Shown piece after piece: positions 24,901-35,255 of a stretch of 64,000 nucleotides of DNA; position 1 is the first letter of the stretch, and every line of letters starts with the position of its first letter. Position numbers and translations under genes: made by a program. The notes beneath the pieces are model-generated. The model saw nothing but the letters and a program-made list of their open reading frames with translations, was not told the origin of the DNA and made no database searches. The DNA is from Ovis canadensis (Eukaryota; Chordata; Mammalia; Artiodactyla; Bovidae), in the NCBI RefSeq assembly GCF_042477335.2, contig NC_091255.1, forward strand, positions 14,486,501 through 14,550,500, read 5' to 3'.

Positions 24901-25384
24901 CCTCTGGAAGTACCCCGGTTCCCCCTCTTACTCCCCGCACCTGGCTAACTGTTCCTCCACTCTCCATCTCAAGTCATCGCCGTCATCTTCAGTTTCCCCT
25001 ACAGTGTGTTATCTTTTCTGGCTATGAACTCTGTCATACCCTGCCCCCCAGTTTCAGGCAGAGGCTGGCTGATATTCAGAGTTTTGAGTTTTCCATGCAG
25101 GAAACTCAAGGAGGCCAGGGATCAGAGTACCAGCTTTGGTGGTGGGAGATGTGGCAGACAGCCCCAAGTTCTGGTGGCAGATGGTTCAGAGGTCATCTGC
25201 ATTTTCGGTCCTGGCTTGTCCAAACTATTGAGCTGGTCCTCAGCGTTAGCTTGGACTCTTGCTCCTCTGTGGCTCAGCTTCTGCGGGGACTTTATTCAAG
25301 AATCAGGTATTGAAATTTTACTGTGTACCTGGGTGTCTGGGCATTGCAGTTAAGCAGTAGATCCTACTCACCTACTCCATGATC
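24901..25384. other. Unclassified moderately GC-rich DNA
   Basis: A plus-strand frame of 148 codons spans 24867-25313 with a second overlapping frame. Neither has splice sites, a good start context or family similarity that I can see. Confidence 0.35.
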
Positions 25385-25560
25385 ACAATTATTTGGCTTA
25401 ATTTGTGCCCCAGTTTCCACATCTGTGTAAGATACAGGTAATAATAGTACCTACTTCATTGGGTTGTTGTGAAACTCGAGTGAGAGCCTGCATTCAAACA
25501 AAGCTCAGAGAGTAATGCTTAGAGTGTACTGAGTGCCCAGTAAATACTGTTGTTCACACT
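25385..25560 (+). repeat. MIR element
   Basis: CCCAGTTTCCACATCTGTGT, AATAATAGTACCTACTTCAT, GGGTTGTTGTGAAACTCGAG, AGTGCCCAGTAAATACTGT: a clear MIR 3' two-thirds. Confidence 0.85.
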
Positions 25561-25769
25561 GTGAGTTAAACGTCAGCCTCCAGTCTGCTTTCCTGGTCTC
25601 AGAGCACTTCCCTGAGAATTTGTCTCTTGCTGCTTTGCTTTTTCAAAGCCCAGATCTAAATTTTATATTTACACTCTAATTTCTTCTTCCATTTCGAACC
25701 TGCTCTGCCTTATCACGGCCCAAGTTCTGTGGAGCATTCCCTTTCTAAAATATATACTTAAAAGCAAAT

Positions 25770-25985
25770 GTTATGCCCATAGGAATGACTAAAATGGGAA
25801 AGATGCAAGTGTAAAAATACTGATGGAGGTGTAAAGCTTCCAGAACTCTCTTATAGTGCCGGTAGGGGGATAAACCGATTCAGTCATTTTAGAAAACCGG
25901 CAGTTAGAGCTGAACACAGCCTATCCTTTGTTTAATTCAGGGATCCCACTGCTAGGTATTTCTCACCCTAGGAGCTGCGTATATA
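25770..25985 (+). mobile_element. Ancient L1M fragment, left part
   Basis: ATAGGAATGACTAAAATGGG, GAACTCTCTTATAGTGCCGG and CCCACTGCTAGGTATTTCTC match the conserved 3' ORF2 region of L1M elements. It appears to resume at about 27007. Confidence 0.7.
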
Positions 25986-26008
25986 TGTAAGCAAAAAATC
26001 GTGTAAAC

Positions 26009-26056
26009 CAATACAGTATTGTAAAGTAAAATAAAGTAAAAATAAAAATTAAAGAA
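26009..26056 (+). mobile_element. L1 3' terminal scrap
   Basis: ACCAATACAGTATTGTAAAG followed by TAAAATAAAGTAAAAAT resembles the end of bovine L1. Confidence 0.55.
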
Positions 26057-26089
26057 AAATCATGTAGAGGAAATTTCACAATAGCACAA

Positions 26090-26765
26090 TGTTAGTTATC
26101 TCTTCTTGAATAACAAGTTACTCTAAAACTTAGCAACTTGTAACAACAAACATTTATTATCTCACAGTTTCTGTGGCTCAGAAATCTGCGAATGACTTAG
26201 CCGGATGAAGGGCCAATTCACCCATTAAGCACAGTATGTGCAGCGCCTGGGGTCCATGGTGTTTGTCAGTACAATTTCCTTCTTGCAATAAGTGAAATTC
26301 ATCTTATTTTTGTTTTGTTTTCTGGTGGAGGAAAAGGCCTAGGAGACAAGAGTGCTGAGGACCGATCAAGTCATATAATCACATAAGGCAACCCTGGCTG
26401 AGGGTCTCTCAGGAGGCTTTGGTCAAACTGTCAGCTGGGACCACAGATCCACCTCCATGGTGACTCAGGTAGAGGCTGGCAGGTCTCAGAGCTGCTGCCC
26501 AGCTGCTGGCCAGAGGCTTCGGTGTCTCCCCATGCAGCCTCTCCATGGTGACCTGAGTGTCCTCCCAACGTGGCAGATGACTTTCCCCAAAGAAAGGAGG
26601 GAAAGAGAGGCACCAAGGTGAAGCCTCAGCATCTTCCAAGACGGTTATCTTGGACGTAACACACCATCACTTCTGCTGCGTTCTGTCGGTTACACAGATC
26701 CTGAGATAATGCAGGAGATGTGTGAATACAGGAGGCAGGCCACTCAGGAGCCTGGCTATCACAGG
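26090..26765 (+). repeat. Ancient mammalian interspersed repeat (family unassigned)
   Basis: It begins TAGTTATCTCTTCTTGAATA, contains AACAAACATTTATTATCTCA, then CAGTTTCTGTGGCTCAGAAA, and ends near CACTCAGGAGCCTGGCTATC. The same family occurs at 53762 and 59636. The opposed open frames at 26409-26639 lie inside it and are not genes. Confidence 0.6.
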
Positions 26766-26774
26766 TACTATCTA

Positions 26775-27006
26775 TTTTCTTTTATTATTTTTTTAAATTA
26801 GGGGATAACTATTTTACAATGCTGTGATGGCTTTTGCCATACAGCAGCAAGAAGCAGCTTCAGGCATACACAGGTCCCCTCCCTCTTGAGTTCCCCTTCC
26901 ACTTCCCGCCCACCCCGCCCCTCTAGGTCGTCACAGAGTGCTGGCTTTGTGTTCCCCGCATCATACATTGATACACGGGCTCTCTATTTCTCATGCGGTA
27001 ATATGT
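26775..27006 (-). mobile_element. L1 3' end fragment, inserted in L1M
   Basis: Antisense L1 3' UTR: TTTAAATTAGGGGATAACTA, TTTACAATGCTGTGATGGCT, a C-rich tract, TAGGTCGTCACAGAGTGCTG. 5'-truncated at about 27006. Confidence 0.8.
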
Positions 27007-27325
27007 ATGAAACTAGAAACTATCTGAATGCCTTTCACAGTAGAAAGGATAAAAGATGGTGTATTCATACAAAGAATACGACACAGTGATGAGACCAAGC
27101 TCTTTGTGATGACGCACAACAGTATGGATGTACTTCACAAACATAATATTTCACGGAGGAAGCCAGGCGCAGGGAATGCACCCTATGTTTCCACTTATGT
27201 AATGTTAAAGATTAGGCAGAGCTACTCGTGTGTCAGAGGCGAGGATGATGGTTCCTCCTGGAGAGATAATGACTGGATGGACTCAAGGGGAGTTTTGATC
27301 AGTTTATTCATCTGACTCTCCAGGT
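27007..27325 (+). mobile_element. Ancient L1M fragment, right part
   Basis: AAACTAGAAACTATCTGAAT, GGTGTATTCATACAAAGAAT, CAACAGTATGGATGTACTTC and TATGTTTCCACTTATGTAAT match the L1 ORF2/3' UTR boundary region, collinear with 25770-25985. Confidence 0.75.
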
Positions 27326-29214
27326 TCTGTATGAGTGTGTGTCGGTGTGTGTGAAATTCCCACTTTTCTCTATGCATACTATTTTTTAAAGTTTTCTGAA
27401 AATAGGTATAAGAACACCTTTTTGGTCTCCTTTTCCTATCATTCTGGAAATGATATCAGCCACAGCCAAGCATAAGCCTGGGGTAACTATAATCTCTGGT
27501 CAGCAAATTGGTCTGACACAAGGCCCACCAGCCATGAAAACTTGATAAGCTACTTACCCTCTGCGAACTGTAGTTTGCTTATCTGAGAGCAGGGTGGACG
27601 TGCACTTTTAGCGTCAAAGTGTGGCAGAGAATACGGAGTAATGTCAGGTAAAGTTGAGGCCCATCACATACTGGGTCAAAGAGTAATGTGAAAGTCAAAT
27701 GCAAACAAAGTACCTTTGCAAATTCCTTAGATGAGCCTTAAGTCACTTTAATGCCTTTGAGGCCCAAAGATCAGGAACAAGGAATTTACTTTTTTTCCTT
27801 TTCTTTAGATTTCTGTCCTGGAAAGGGGTTTTCCCTTTGGACTAGGGGTTTTCCCCAGATTATTTTGGTTCTAGAAAGCTTTTGTGGATAATGTCAAGGT
27901 TAAACAAAGTGACTCATTAAAGTCATTTAACCAAAACAGGGGTTTGCTTGATTCTTGATGGCATGTTGAGTCAATAAATAGAGAAAGAAGCTGAGGTTAA
28001 CATTAGAGAGATAAATAACAATTTTTTTCAACAGGGTAGCACTTTATAGTTGACAAAACTTAAATCATTTCTTTAAAATTAACCTTATTTTAAAGATGAG
28101 GCTTAACCTCTCAAGATCAAACTAGTTTTACAGGAGAGCTGGGATTCATAACCAGAACTTCCAAGATCAGAACCATAATACGGTGCAAATCCTGGTCTTT
28201 ATCTCTGTCTGTGTGTCTCTCTGTCTCTTAGGGTGGTGGTGGAACAGAGAGGTAGGTCTGGGAACTTGTGATCTGGCTCTCCTGGGTTTATGTGGTCTTA
28301 GCCACCTGTATGACCCTCCTGACCTTGCCATCTTTAGGCGAGATTCCCTAGATCAGTTAAGATAGTGAGGTGGGGCAAGCAGAGTTTCTCTGCTGGCTGT
28401 GGTTCTCATCTGGGCAGAGACTTGCTGCCCACAATGGGGTTAAAGGTTGTTCCTGTGCATTCTGGTATGTGAGAGGTCTAGGAAATGTTCTGCTAGGTGA
28501 TAGAGTTGGCTTCTGATGCTCCAGGTTATCTCTTCAATACATATATGTCTGGATCATGCTTATGCATGCATTTAACATGTGCTTATCACTAGATAAACCA
28601 TTTTAAAAGGCAAACCTTCGCCATTACAGACATACGTTATGAGATACTTGTGATACCATGATTCAAGTCTGGGTTTATCCTCCTCACGGGAGTTGGGAGC
28701 CACAGTACATAGGACTTGGCTGTGCCTTATAGTCTTGCAAGTGTGTAAACCTTTTTAATGTGACTGGAGCCTCCCTCAACAGGGCAAGACCTTCCTGTAC
28801 TTACTAGAAGAACCCAGAATTAGCCATTGCAAAGTGACTTGGGGAGGAAGGCAGGGGTGGGTTCAGGAGAGAATCTTCTCCAACATCTCACATCTAGGAG
28901 AGAAATCACCATTTTCAGTAAGATCTTCTTTCAGTCTTTACAATTTCAGTCATTCCATGGGGTTTCTTTGGGGACTCTCGGGTAGCAGCATGAGGCCCCC
29001 TGGTGGCTTGAAATAATTCACAAGGTTACTTTTTAAGCATTTGGAAGGGCAGGTTAGCTGGAGCAGCACGAAGGTAGTACATACTCACCTGGACCAGGCG
29101 CATCCAGTAGGGCAGGGTAAGGACGATGACTTATTCTGGGAGAGGTGAGAACTAAAGAATTTTCTCTTAAGAGATTAAAACAAATGAACTCTAATTCTGG
29201 ATAAACCTCTCAAT
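27326..29214. other. Unique intergenic DNA with MIR remnants
   Basis: A MIR-like segment lies at about 28040-28165 (AAAGATGAGGCTTAACCTCT). I see no gene. Confidence 0.4.
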
Positions 29215-29770
29215 GCGCTCTGATTTTTATTTAGTTCATTTAGCAAACACTTGCTGTTGAGTACCTAATCTGGGAAGGACATTTTATTAGGCATCACACA
29301 GGGGGTTTAAACATATATGACACATTATGTACTTCTAAGAAGCTTTGAAAGAGGACCCATACCACAATATGGCATTATTGTGGTAGAGAATGAAAGTTGC
29401 CATCAGAGACCGTATAGGTAGAGACTCTTGAGGAAGCAATTCCTTTCAGATAAATGGGAACCTCTAGGAAGAGGCTGCGCTTAAGCTGGGGCTGTAGTGA
29501 GAATCAGGGTTTGGGTATGTTTGAGTTGGAGAGGGAGAGGATGGCGTTATGCAGGAGGGAAAACAGAGGTTTGAACATACATGGAAGCAGGAAACTTGAT
29601 GTCTGATCCAAGCATAGGGAGTTGGGTGGTCTGGCTATCTCATATGAGTTTTCAGGTTGAGAGTGAAAGCTGGATACATCTGTTTGGATCAGACACAGCA
29701 GAACCTTGAACACTAGTCTGAGAAATTTCCTCATCAAGCAGAGGGGATTTTTTGGATATCTTTGGGCCAA
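29215..29770 (+). repeat. Ancient L2/MIR-like repeat
   Basis: AGCAAACACTTGCTGTTGAG followed by a purine-rich body (GAGTTGGAGAGGGAGAGGAT) and CAGAACCTTGAACACTAGTC. It resembles the repeat at 60901-61900. Confidence 0.45.
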
Positions 29771-30348
29771 AAAAAAAAAAAGAACACATCAAAACAATAT
29801 TCCTTCCACTGTCATAAACACAATGCCATATACTTTCATTTGGTCCAGAGGAGGGTGGACCTGCCTGTGTTTAAGATAACTGTAATGTACTCCACTGTAC
29901 TGAACTCCAAACTTCTGCCACGTGGCCTTCAAAGCCAGGAGAAACTAGGTCATCCAGGTGTCTCCCCTTAAAAAAACCATCTGAGCTCTAGGGCCCACGC
30001 AGTGCCAGAGGGCTCAAATATTTAATTAAAGTCCTTGATAGAACACTTTCCATCAAAAGAGCTATGCTAGGCTTCCTTTGTTTTTCCAAGGTTTAGGAAA
30101 GGCTTTGTGTCTATCTTTCCACTCTAGTTTAGTGTAGTTTAAATGACATGAACCAGGGATGTTTCTGGCTAGAGTTATGGTGTAGAGTCCTAGCTGTTCA
30201 TTATCCACAGAATTCAAGCAGTAACCTTATTTGTGTTGCATTATAACTAACTCAGCTAAGCAGTCTGAGAAGCTACACAATGCCTGGCATATAGCTGGTG
30301 CTCAAAAATATGGTATGCAAATACTTAACCACAAATTCAATAAATATG
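29771..30348. other. Unique intergenic DNA
   Basis: Starts with an A run (29768-29780). No gene is seen. Confidence 0.4.
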
Positions 30349-30349
30349 C

Positions 30350-30551
30350 AGGACTTCCCTGGTGACTCAGATGGTAAAGAAAGTGTAAGCGGGGCAGGAG
30401 ACCTGGATTTGATCCCTGGATCAAGAAGATTCCCTAGAGAAGGGAATGACTACCCACTCCAGTGTTCTTGTCTGGAGAATTTCATGAACCGAGGAGCCTG
30501 GTGAGCTGCAGTCCATGGGTTGCAAAGAATCAAACACAACTGAGCAACTAA
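30350..30551 (+). mobile_element. Bov-tA SINE
   Basis: Head GGACTTCCCTGGTGACTCAG, body AGAAGGGAATGACTACCCAC, end CAAACACAACTGAGCAACTA. A fairly diverged copy. Confidence 0.93.
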
Positions 30552-30837
30552 TACATATGTAATACATATTTGACAACATATTATAACATTTTAGATCCCA
30601 GGCTTTGATTTCCTAATTGTAATGACATAGACATCTTTTAAAATGACATAATTCTTCTTATTTTTCAAAAGTTATAAAAAACAGTGTGACAAAAATAGAA
30701 ATCTTTGAGTTAAATTAGAAAGAAGCAACATTTGAGAGGAATACAACTGAGATGTTGCCGAGGCAAAGGAAGGAGGGGAATTTGTAACCACAGTAACATA
30801 ACTACAATAGAAGTAAGCATTTGAGAAGTTTTAGCAG

Positions 30838-31018
30838 GGACTTCCTTGGTGGTCCTGTGGCTAGGACTCCAAGATCCCAATGCAGGGGTCCTGGGTTCAG
30901 TCTCTGGTCAGGGAACTAGATCCTGATTGCTGCAACTAAAAAGAACCCGTATGGGGCAATGAAAGTCAAAGAACCCCACATGCTGCAGCTGGGACCTGGC
31001 ACAGTCAAAGAAGTAAGG
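30838..31018 (+). mobile_element. CHR-type tRNA-derived SINE abutting the TMEM100 3' end
   Basis: ACTTCCTTGGTGGTCCTGTG, CAATGCAGGGGTCCTGGGTT and CAGGGAACTAGATCCTGATT are the tRNA-Glu-like head and CHR body. The duplicates AGTTTTAGCAG (30827-30837) and AGTTTCAGCAG (31019-31029) differ by one base. Confidence 0.88.
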
Positions 31019-31038
31019 AGTTTCAGCAGCAATGAGTA

Positions 31039-31044
31039 TTTATT
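31039..31044 (-). terminator. Distal poly(A) signal AATAAA of TMEM100
   Basis: The minus strand reads AATAAA about 730 bases past the stop codon. Cleavage 15-25 bases further on would fall at about 31015-31025, at the edge of the CHR SINE whose target-site duplicate is at 31019-31029. The SINE would then sit directly downstream of the gene. Confidence 0.45.
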
Positions 31045-31246
31045 ATTTTGAATGAACTGTACATGAAACTTAAATTTTTACATGAAATATAAAAATCATC
31101 AAAAGTGCTGTATAGGATTATTTTAATATTAATTTATCCCCCCATGTGATCTAGTAGCTACACATTTTGCCTTTTTTAATGATCTGATACATCATTACAA
31201 TCATGTAAGAACTGTCCAATGTTAAAACATAACAAAAAATTATTAG

Positions 31247-31252
31247 TTTATT
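31247..31252 (-). terminator. Proximal poly(A) signal AATAAA of TMEM100
   Basis: The minus strand reads AATAAA about 520 bases past the TMEM100 stop codon. A run of A on the plus strand just below it (31232-31239) gives a T-rich stretch upstream on the minus strand. Use of this site is inferred; no transcript data are available here. Confidence 0.45.
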
Positions 31253-31609
31253 CCTCAAGAAAAGTACCACCAGTGATGCTTTACTGAACATGAAAAATAA
31301 ACAGATGCCAGAGAATCAACTTTTTGGGAAAAAGAAATATCACAGAATTTCATGAGTGAATGCAAAGTCCAAAGCAGATCAGACTTTCAGCAGAACATTC
31401 TTGGGATATAACATCCTAATAGTGTGGGTTATCTCCTTTGGAGGCAGGTCACTGGTGTGCCAGAACTCATCTTTTCTGGCCTACTTTCCAACAAAATGTC
31501 TAATGCCACAAGCCTCCCATGACTCCTGAAATATTTAATACAGAGGAAATGCTGATTTTCAGTCTTAGAATAGCCCTTGGAGTTAAGTTTGTCGTAGAAG
31601 AAGAAAGAA

Positions 31610-32140
31610 GTCATTGCTCGCAGACGAGAGCCCTGCGCACCTTCCGCCGTCAGGCCAACCCGTGCCTCTGGTCCGTGCCAAGTGCGTGCTCCCCACAGCG
31701 GTCCTGGGCGCCCTGGCTGATGAAGTGAGAGCAGGTCCTTCAGGTCACGCGTCCCAGCTGGTCTCATTCGGTCCTAAACAAACCAGCCTCTCTGATTCGC
31801 CACCAGAGTTGTCTGGCTCTCCCGCCTCTTGGCTTTCTTGCTCCTCTGCCTCACTTTCCAGCACAGAACGCTGGACGCTAACAGGAAAAGTCCCAGGGAC
31901 AGAAGGACCAGGCCCAGGATGGAGATGATGGAGCCGTGGGAGTTGAAGCTGTACGCCACGGCGGTGACCACGGTCCCGGTGATGAGGACCACCACGGCGA
32001 AGGGGACGACGCAGCGGTAGCAGGAGAGCTCAGCGCCCCCGGTGGCGGCCGCCAGCTGAATCTCGCTGACCAGGGGCACCATGGTAACCACCACTTCGCC
32101 ATTGGCATTCTTTTCCATTGCCACCGGCTTGGGAGACTTT
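31610..32140. other. CpG-rich block over the TMEM100 coding exon
   Basis: By eye, CG dinucleotides are clustered through the coding exon, for example around 31950-32050, in a window that is otherwise strongly CpG-poor and AT-rich. This looks like an exonic, intragenic CpG island rather than the promoter, because the upstream exon evidence places the transcription start further away. Confidence 0.55.
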
Positions 32141-32178
32141 GGGGTTCCCAGGATCTCCTTTATGGGCTCGTCTGTCAT
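31774..32178 (-). CDS. TMEM100: Transmembrane protein 100
   Basis: The frame encodes 134 residues, the normal length of mammalian TMEM100, and ends in TAG. I recognise it from a near-continuous match to the family: the VPLVSEIQL segment (34-42), the first membrane helix (about 57-77), the VTAVAYSFNSHGSIISI loop (71-87), the second helix (about 84-106), and the basic cytoplasmic tail KVRQRSKKAKRRESQT (108-123). Both termini are predicted to face the cytoplasm. From family knowledge, TMEM100 is induced by BMP9/BMP10-ALK1 signalling in arterial endothelium and modulates TRPA1-TRPV1 coupling in nociceptors. The start codon has A at -3 and lies 65 bases inside the exon. Codon use is GC-rich and CpG-rich, unlike the AT-rich flanks. 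The residues before position 32 and the last four (GWFV) are where it differs most from my memory of the human protein. The frame is unbroken with no lesions, so I take it as functional. Two overlapping plus-strand frames are shadows. Confidence 0.97.
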   Translation of the reverse strand: MTDEPIKEILGTPKSPKPVAMEKNANGEVVVTMVPLVSEIQLAAATGGAELSCYRCVVPFAVVVLITGTVVTAVAYSFNSHGSIISILGLVLLSLGLFLLASSVLCWKVRQRSKKAKRRESQTTLVANQRGWFV

Positions 32179-32243
32179 TGTTACAGCGGCGTCTCCTAGC
32201 TGAGTTCACAGGCTAGATCTGGGTGGTCTCCTCAGGGCAAAAA

Positions 32244-33736
32244 CTGTGAAGACAGGAGATGTCAGCTGAATGCATTAGAGTGAGCCCCACAAGTAGTAGT
32301 AAAGACCTGGGGAAACACCACTATGTTCTTTTCTTTTCCAGGAGATGTGGATGCCTGTGAAAATCAGCTTTAATGTATTTTTTCCCCAACTTTTGCATCC
32401 TCTTTGCATTGGGCAGAAAGCAAGATAAAGCAGAGAGCCATAAAGAAAGGGAAGGTATATAAGCAGGAAGCACTTTACAGAGCTTAATACTCTCTGGCAG
32501 TCTACAAATGTTTTACAAGCTTTTCTGCTTTGTCTATTGCTTTCTTTCCTCTAAACACAGAGAATCCTTAATCTTAATCCCAAAACAACCTCATTCAAGA
32601 GGTTAGCGTGTCATAAACAACACTTCGCACAGTCCGTTCCACACACAGCAACCTAGACGCTGCCAGTGTTTCCGGGCATAACATGCATTCTTTCCAAACT
32701 ATTGCCCATTCACTGTGCACCAAAGCAATATCAAGACCAGCAGCCAGCATTTAAGTGATATTTTTCTACATCAACTGATGGTCAACAAGTCTTCATTGTT
32801 TTAACTATTAAATGCAATGAAGCAGGCATCCTGGGTCCATGGTGGGAGTACGTTTGGCAAAAAATTCAGTGATAATAAGGCTTGGATTTGTGATCTAAAA
32901 TGTGGCAATATCCTTTGATGTATTTGAAAAGAGAAAAATGAGAAAAACAATTCAGCAATTTTGTTGGAAATAATTTTGTGCTTTTTTATGTTAAAGAAGA
33001 GGCCAACTAATAATTAGCAGTTAGATTTACAAATTTTCCATTAAATCCAACAAGGAATTTTGACATTATATGTACCACTTGTTTTAAAAGAATGAGCATC
33101 CTAGATTTTCAATAAAGGTCTATAAGTTCACTCTCACCCCATGCTCCAGTGTGCAAAAATGTCATGCGAGTCATCTTTGCAAATATTTTGAACCTGAACA
33201 TTTCAGAAGGAAATCTGAAACTCTCCATCAAAAATCTCTGGATGAAATGCCATCTCCGAGAAAACAGTGGACACTCCTGTCTTGTTCAGGCATGGCAAGT
33301 CATTCTCTTTCACCCTTGAGAAGTGATCTAGTAGCTGAATGGTTGAACAGTTACAGTTATGCTTTAAATGAAAACATTTAAAGGAAGATAGTAGAGATGA
33401 TTTCAGTGAGATGACAACTTTGATCATATTAAATACTCACTGAAAACTAATTCAACCCCAAAGTCAGACCTCACAGGTTCTTCCTTGCCCTGGGAGGTCA
33501 AAATATCACTCCTTGTCCAATGAACTGAAAGTTAGAGCTGTCTATTTGCATGAGACTTTCAGTCACCAAAATAAATCACTGCTGTTCAAGATACCTTAAT
33601 GACTGGCTAGATCAATAAAAGGATATTTGAGATTCTGTCTGAAAGGAAAAAAAAAAAAACCAAAAACCTTCAACCCAAAGATGAAACTTCAGCTAACTTA
33701 AAAACGAGGCTGTGTCCCCCAAAGGTTTATACTTAC
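32244..33736 (-). other. Presumed TMEM100 intron
   Basis: Lies between the coding exon acceptor and the nearest candidate donor. It is AT-rich and contains no SINE or LINE that I recognise, unusual for this window. The plus frame at 33151-33381 has no known domain. An A run is at 33646-33659. Confidence 0.4.
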
Positions 33737-33880
33737 ATGTACCTCAGAGAGAAGCAATCCATTACCAGGGAGATCCCCGGACTTGAGAGGGAAGGATCAC
33801 AGTCTGAGCTGCTTCTTGGACTTCTGAGAAGGCAGCCTGTCACAGCACCTCTGTCAGTAAAGTGACGGGACAGCGATCTC
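33737..33880 (-). other. TMEM100: Candidate non-coding first exon of TMEM100
   Basis: The minus strand offers two overlapping donor sites: GAG|GTACAT (exon end 33743) and CAT|GTAAGT (exon end 33737). A unique, non-repeat block lies upstream of them, and the distance to the coding exon acceptor is about 1.5 kb. A short ATG-initiated frame runs through it but resembles nothing I know. The 5' limit is a guess, set about 30 bases from a TATA-like element. Assignment rests on splice-site logic only. Confidence 0.4.
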
Positions 33881-33893
33881 TGGAGAGGAGGAA

Positions 33894-33905
33894 AGATATA
33901 AAATG
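33894..33905 (-). promoter_or_regulatory. TATA-like element upstream of candidate TMEM100 exon 1
   Basis: The plus strand reads GATATAAAATGC, so on the minus strand it is ATTTTATATC, an imperfect TATA-like element upstream of the candidate exon. The better TATA match is in the opposite orientation to TMEM100, so this is weak evidence for a promoter. Confidence 0.2.
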
Positions 33906-35040
33906 CTGTGGGTTTTAGATCCTGAGCTCTTTCTTTCACTCTACCCCTTCCTAAATGACGCTTGTCTTTCCCTCTCTCTTTTTATTTCCTCCCCCGCCGG
34001 TTTGCTCCTCCCTGCCTTTTTTTTTTTTTTCTTCTTTCTTTTCCTTGCCAGCAGATTCTGAGTTTTGGCTTCCCCCAGCTCTGCTCAGTGACATGATAAG
34101 TCAGAATCATTTTAGAGTCCCCAGAGACAGGAGGCAGCTTTTACTTTTATTTCTCTTTCAGCCTTTACTGAGTGCACTGCTTTGCATTACTCATTTTTTC
34201 CCCAGCCAGACTCCAAATCTTCCCCCGCCCAGCAGGCATTTTCACAAGAAAATCCCCGAGTCAGCGTTGCAGACCCAGCTGAGGGGACAGGGCTGAAGGG
34301 ACAGACACTTTTAGGGCTGCGGGAACAGCTGTGAAGTCATCGGGCAGCTGAATCCAGCCTCTAAGCCAACAAAAATCTATGTTCCTAGGTTTCCCGAGTA
34401 TTCTTTCTTCATGTGTGTGTGTGCTGGCCATCTGAAGCTTAATACCTCCCTCCCCCGCTCGTCTCATTGGATGATAATTCATTTAGGAATGAGGGTGGAA
34501 GATACAAATGTTTGTGGTTAAGGGTGAAAACCAGTCATTCTGATTTAAACATGATTGCTAGGAAGGGAGTGCTAGGAAGTGAGTAGCCTTGGCCGTACTG
34601 AAATTGTCATCATCACCATCTCTCATTTACAGAGCACCTCCCACGGACATCACATGCAAGGTGCATGCATTAACACTAATGCTCACAACTTTACAAAGGA
34701 GTTTATAAACAGTTTATACTGAGGCTCAGAAACGTTAAGCAATCTGACAAATGCCATAGAGAGAAACTCTTGGTTTAACTTCAGTCTTTAACGGGCACAC
34801 TAATCATGCAAGGGGCTTGTTAAATGCAGATTCTGATTCAGTAGGTCTGTAGCTTGATCCTGGCTGATGTTAATCTTCTGCTCCTCGACCCACTTTAAGG
34901 AAGAAATATTTTCAATATTCAAATACATATGACTGGATATATCATACTCTCAAACAATAAAGGTAAAGGTCTATTTCCCACCCCCTGTTGCCAAATGGGC
35001 TTTAAGCGACACATGAGCTATTTAAAATTTGAAAGCCACA
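33906..35040. other. Unique DNA upstream of candidate TMEM100 exon, with ancient repeats
   Basis: Pyrimidine-rich at 33960-34045, including a T run at 34017-34030. 34600-34770 resembles MIR. 34795-34900 resembles an hAT-Charlie MITE (GGGGCTTGTTAAATGCAGAT, CTGATTCAGTAGGTCTGTAG). Absence of young repeats over 31.3-35.0 kb fits a region under constraint. Confidence 0.45.
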
Positions 35041-35046
35041 GATTGT

Positions 35047-35125
35047 CTTTTGGAGCGAAAAATGAGATCTTTTGGAGCGAAAATGAGATCATGTGTCTTT
35101 TGGAATGAAAAATGAGATCATACTG
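35047..35125 (+). repeat. Threefold tandem duplication
   Basis: Three imperfect copies of CTTTTGGAGCGAAAAATGAG begin at 35047, 35069 and 35097, with a spacer growing from 0 to 6 bases. Confidence 0.9.
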
Positions 35126-35146
35126 GGCGACTCTTATAAGCTCATC

Positions 35147-35255
35147 CTATACTTCTGTACCCATGGTGGATTCATGTCAATGTATGGCATAAACCACTAC
35201 AATATTGTAAAGTGATTAGCCTCCAATTAAAATAAATAAATTTATATTAAAAAAG
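35147..35255 (+). mobile_element. L1 3' terminal fragment
   Basis: GGTGGATTCATGTCAATGTA, then AATATTGTAAAGTGATTAGC and CTCCAATTAAAATAAATAAA: the sense end of a bovine L1, severely 5'-truncated. Confidence 0.85.

Larger units (their letters stand above)
31020..32243 (-). other. TMEM100: TMEM100 coding and 3' terminal exon
   Basis: On the minus strand a pyrimidine-rich tract ending CCTGTCTTCACAG lies immediately 5' of position 32243, a textbook 3' splice site (AG at 32245-32244). The exon then holds 65 bases of 5' UTR, the complete CDS and a 3' UTR. The 3' end depends on which poly(A) signal is used; 31020 assumes the distal one. The 3' UTR is AT-rich and contains no recognisable SINE, whereas a CHR SINE starts almost exactly at the predicted distal end. 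Confidence 0.8.

Noticed and set aside
31614-31928. Plus-strand frames overlapping TMEM100
   Set aside because: Shadows of the GC-rich TMEM100 coding sequence; no independent start, splice or family evidence.
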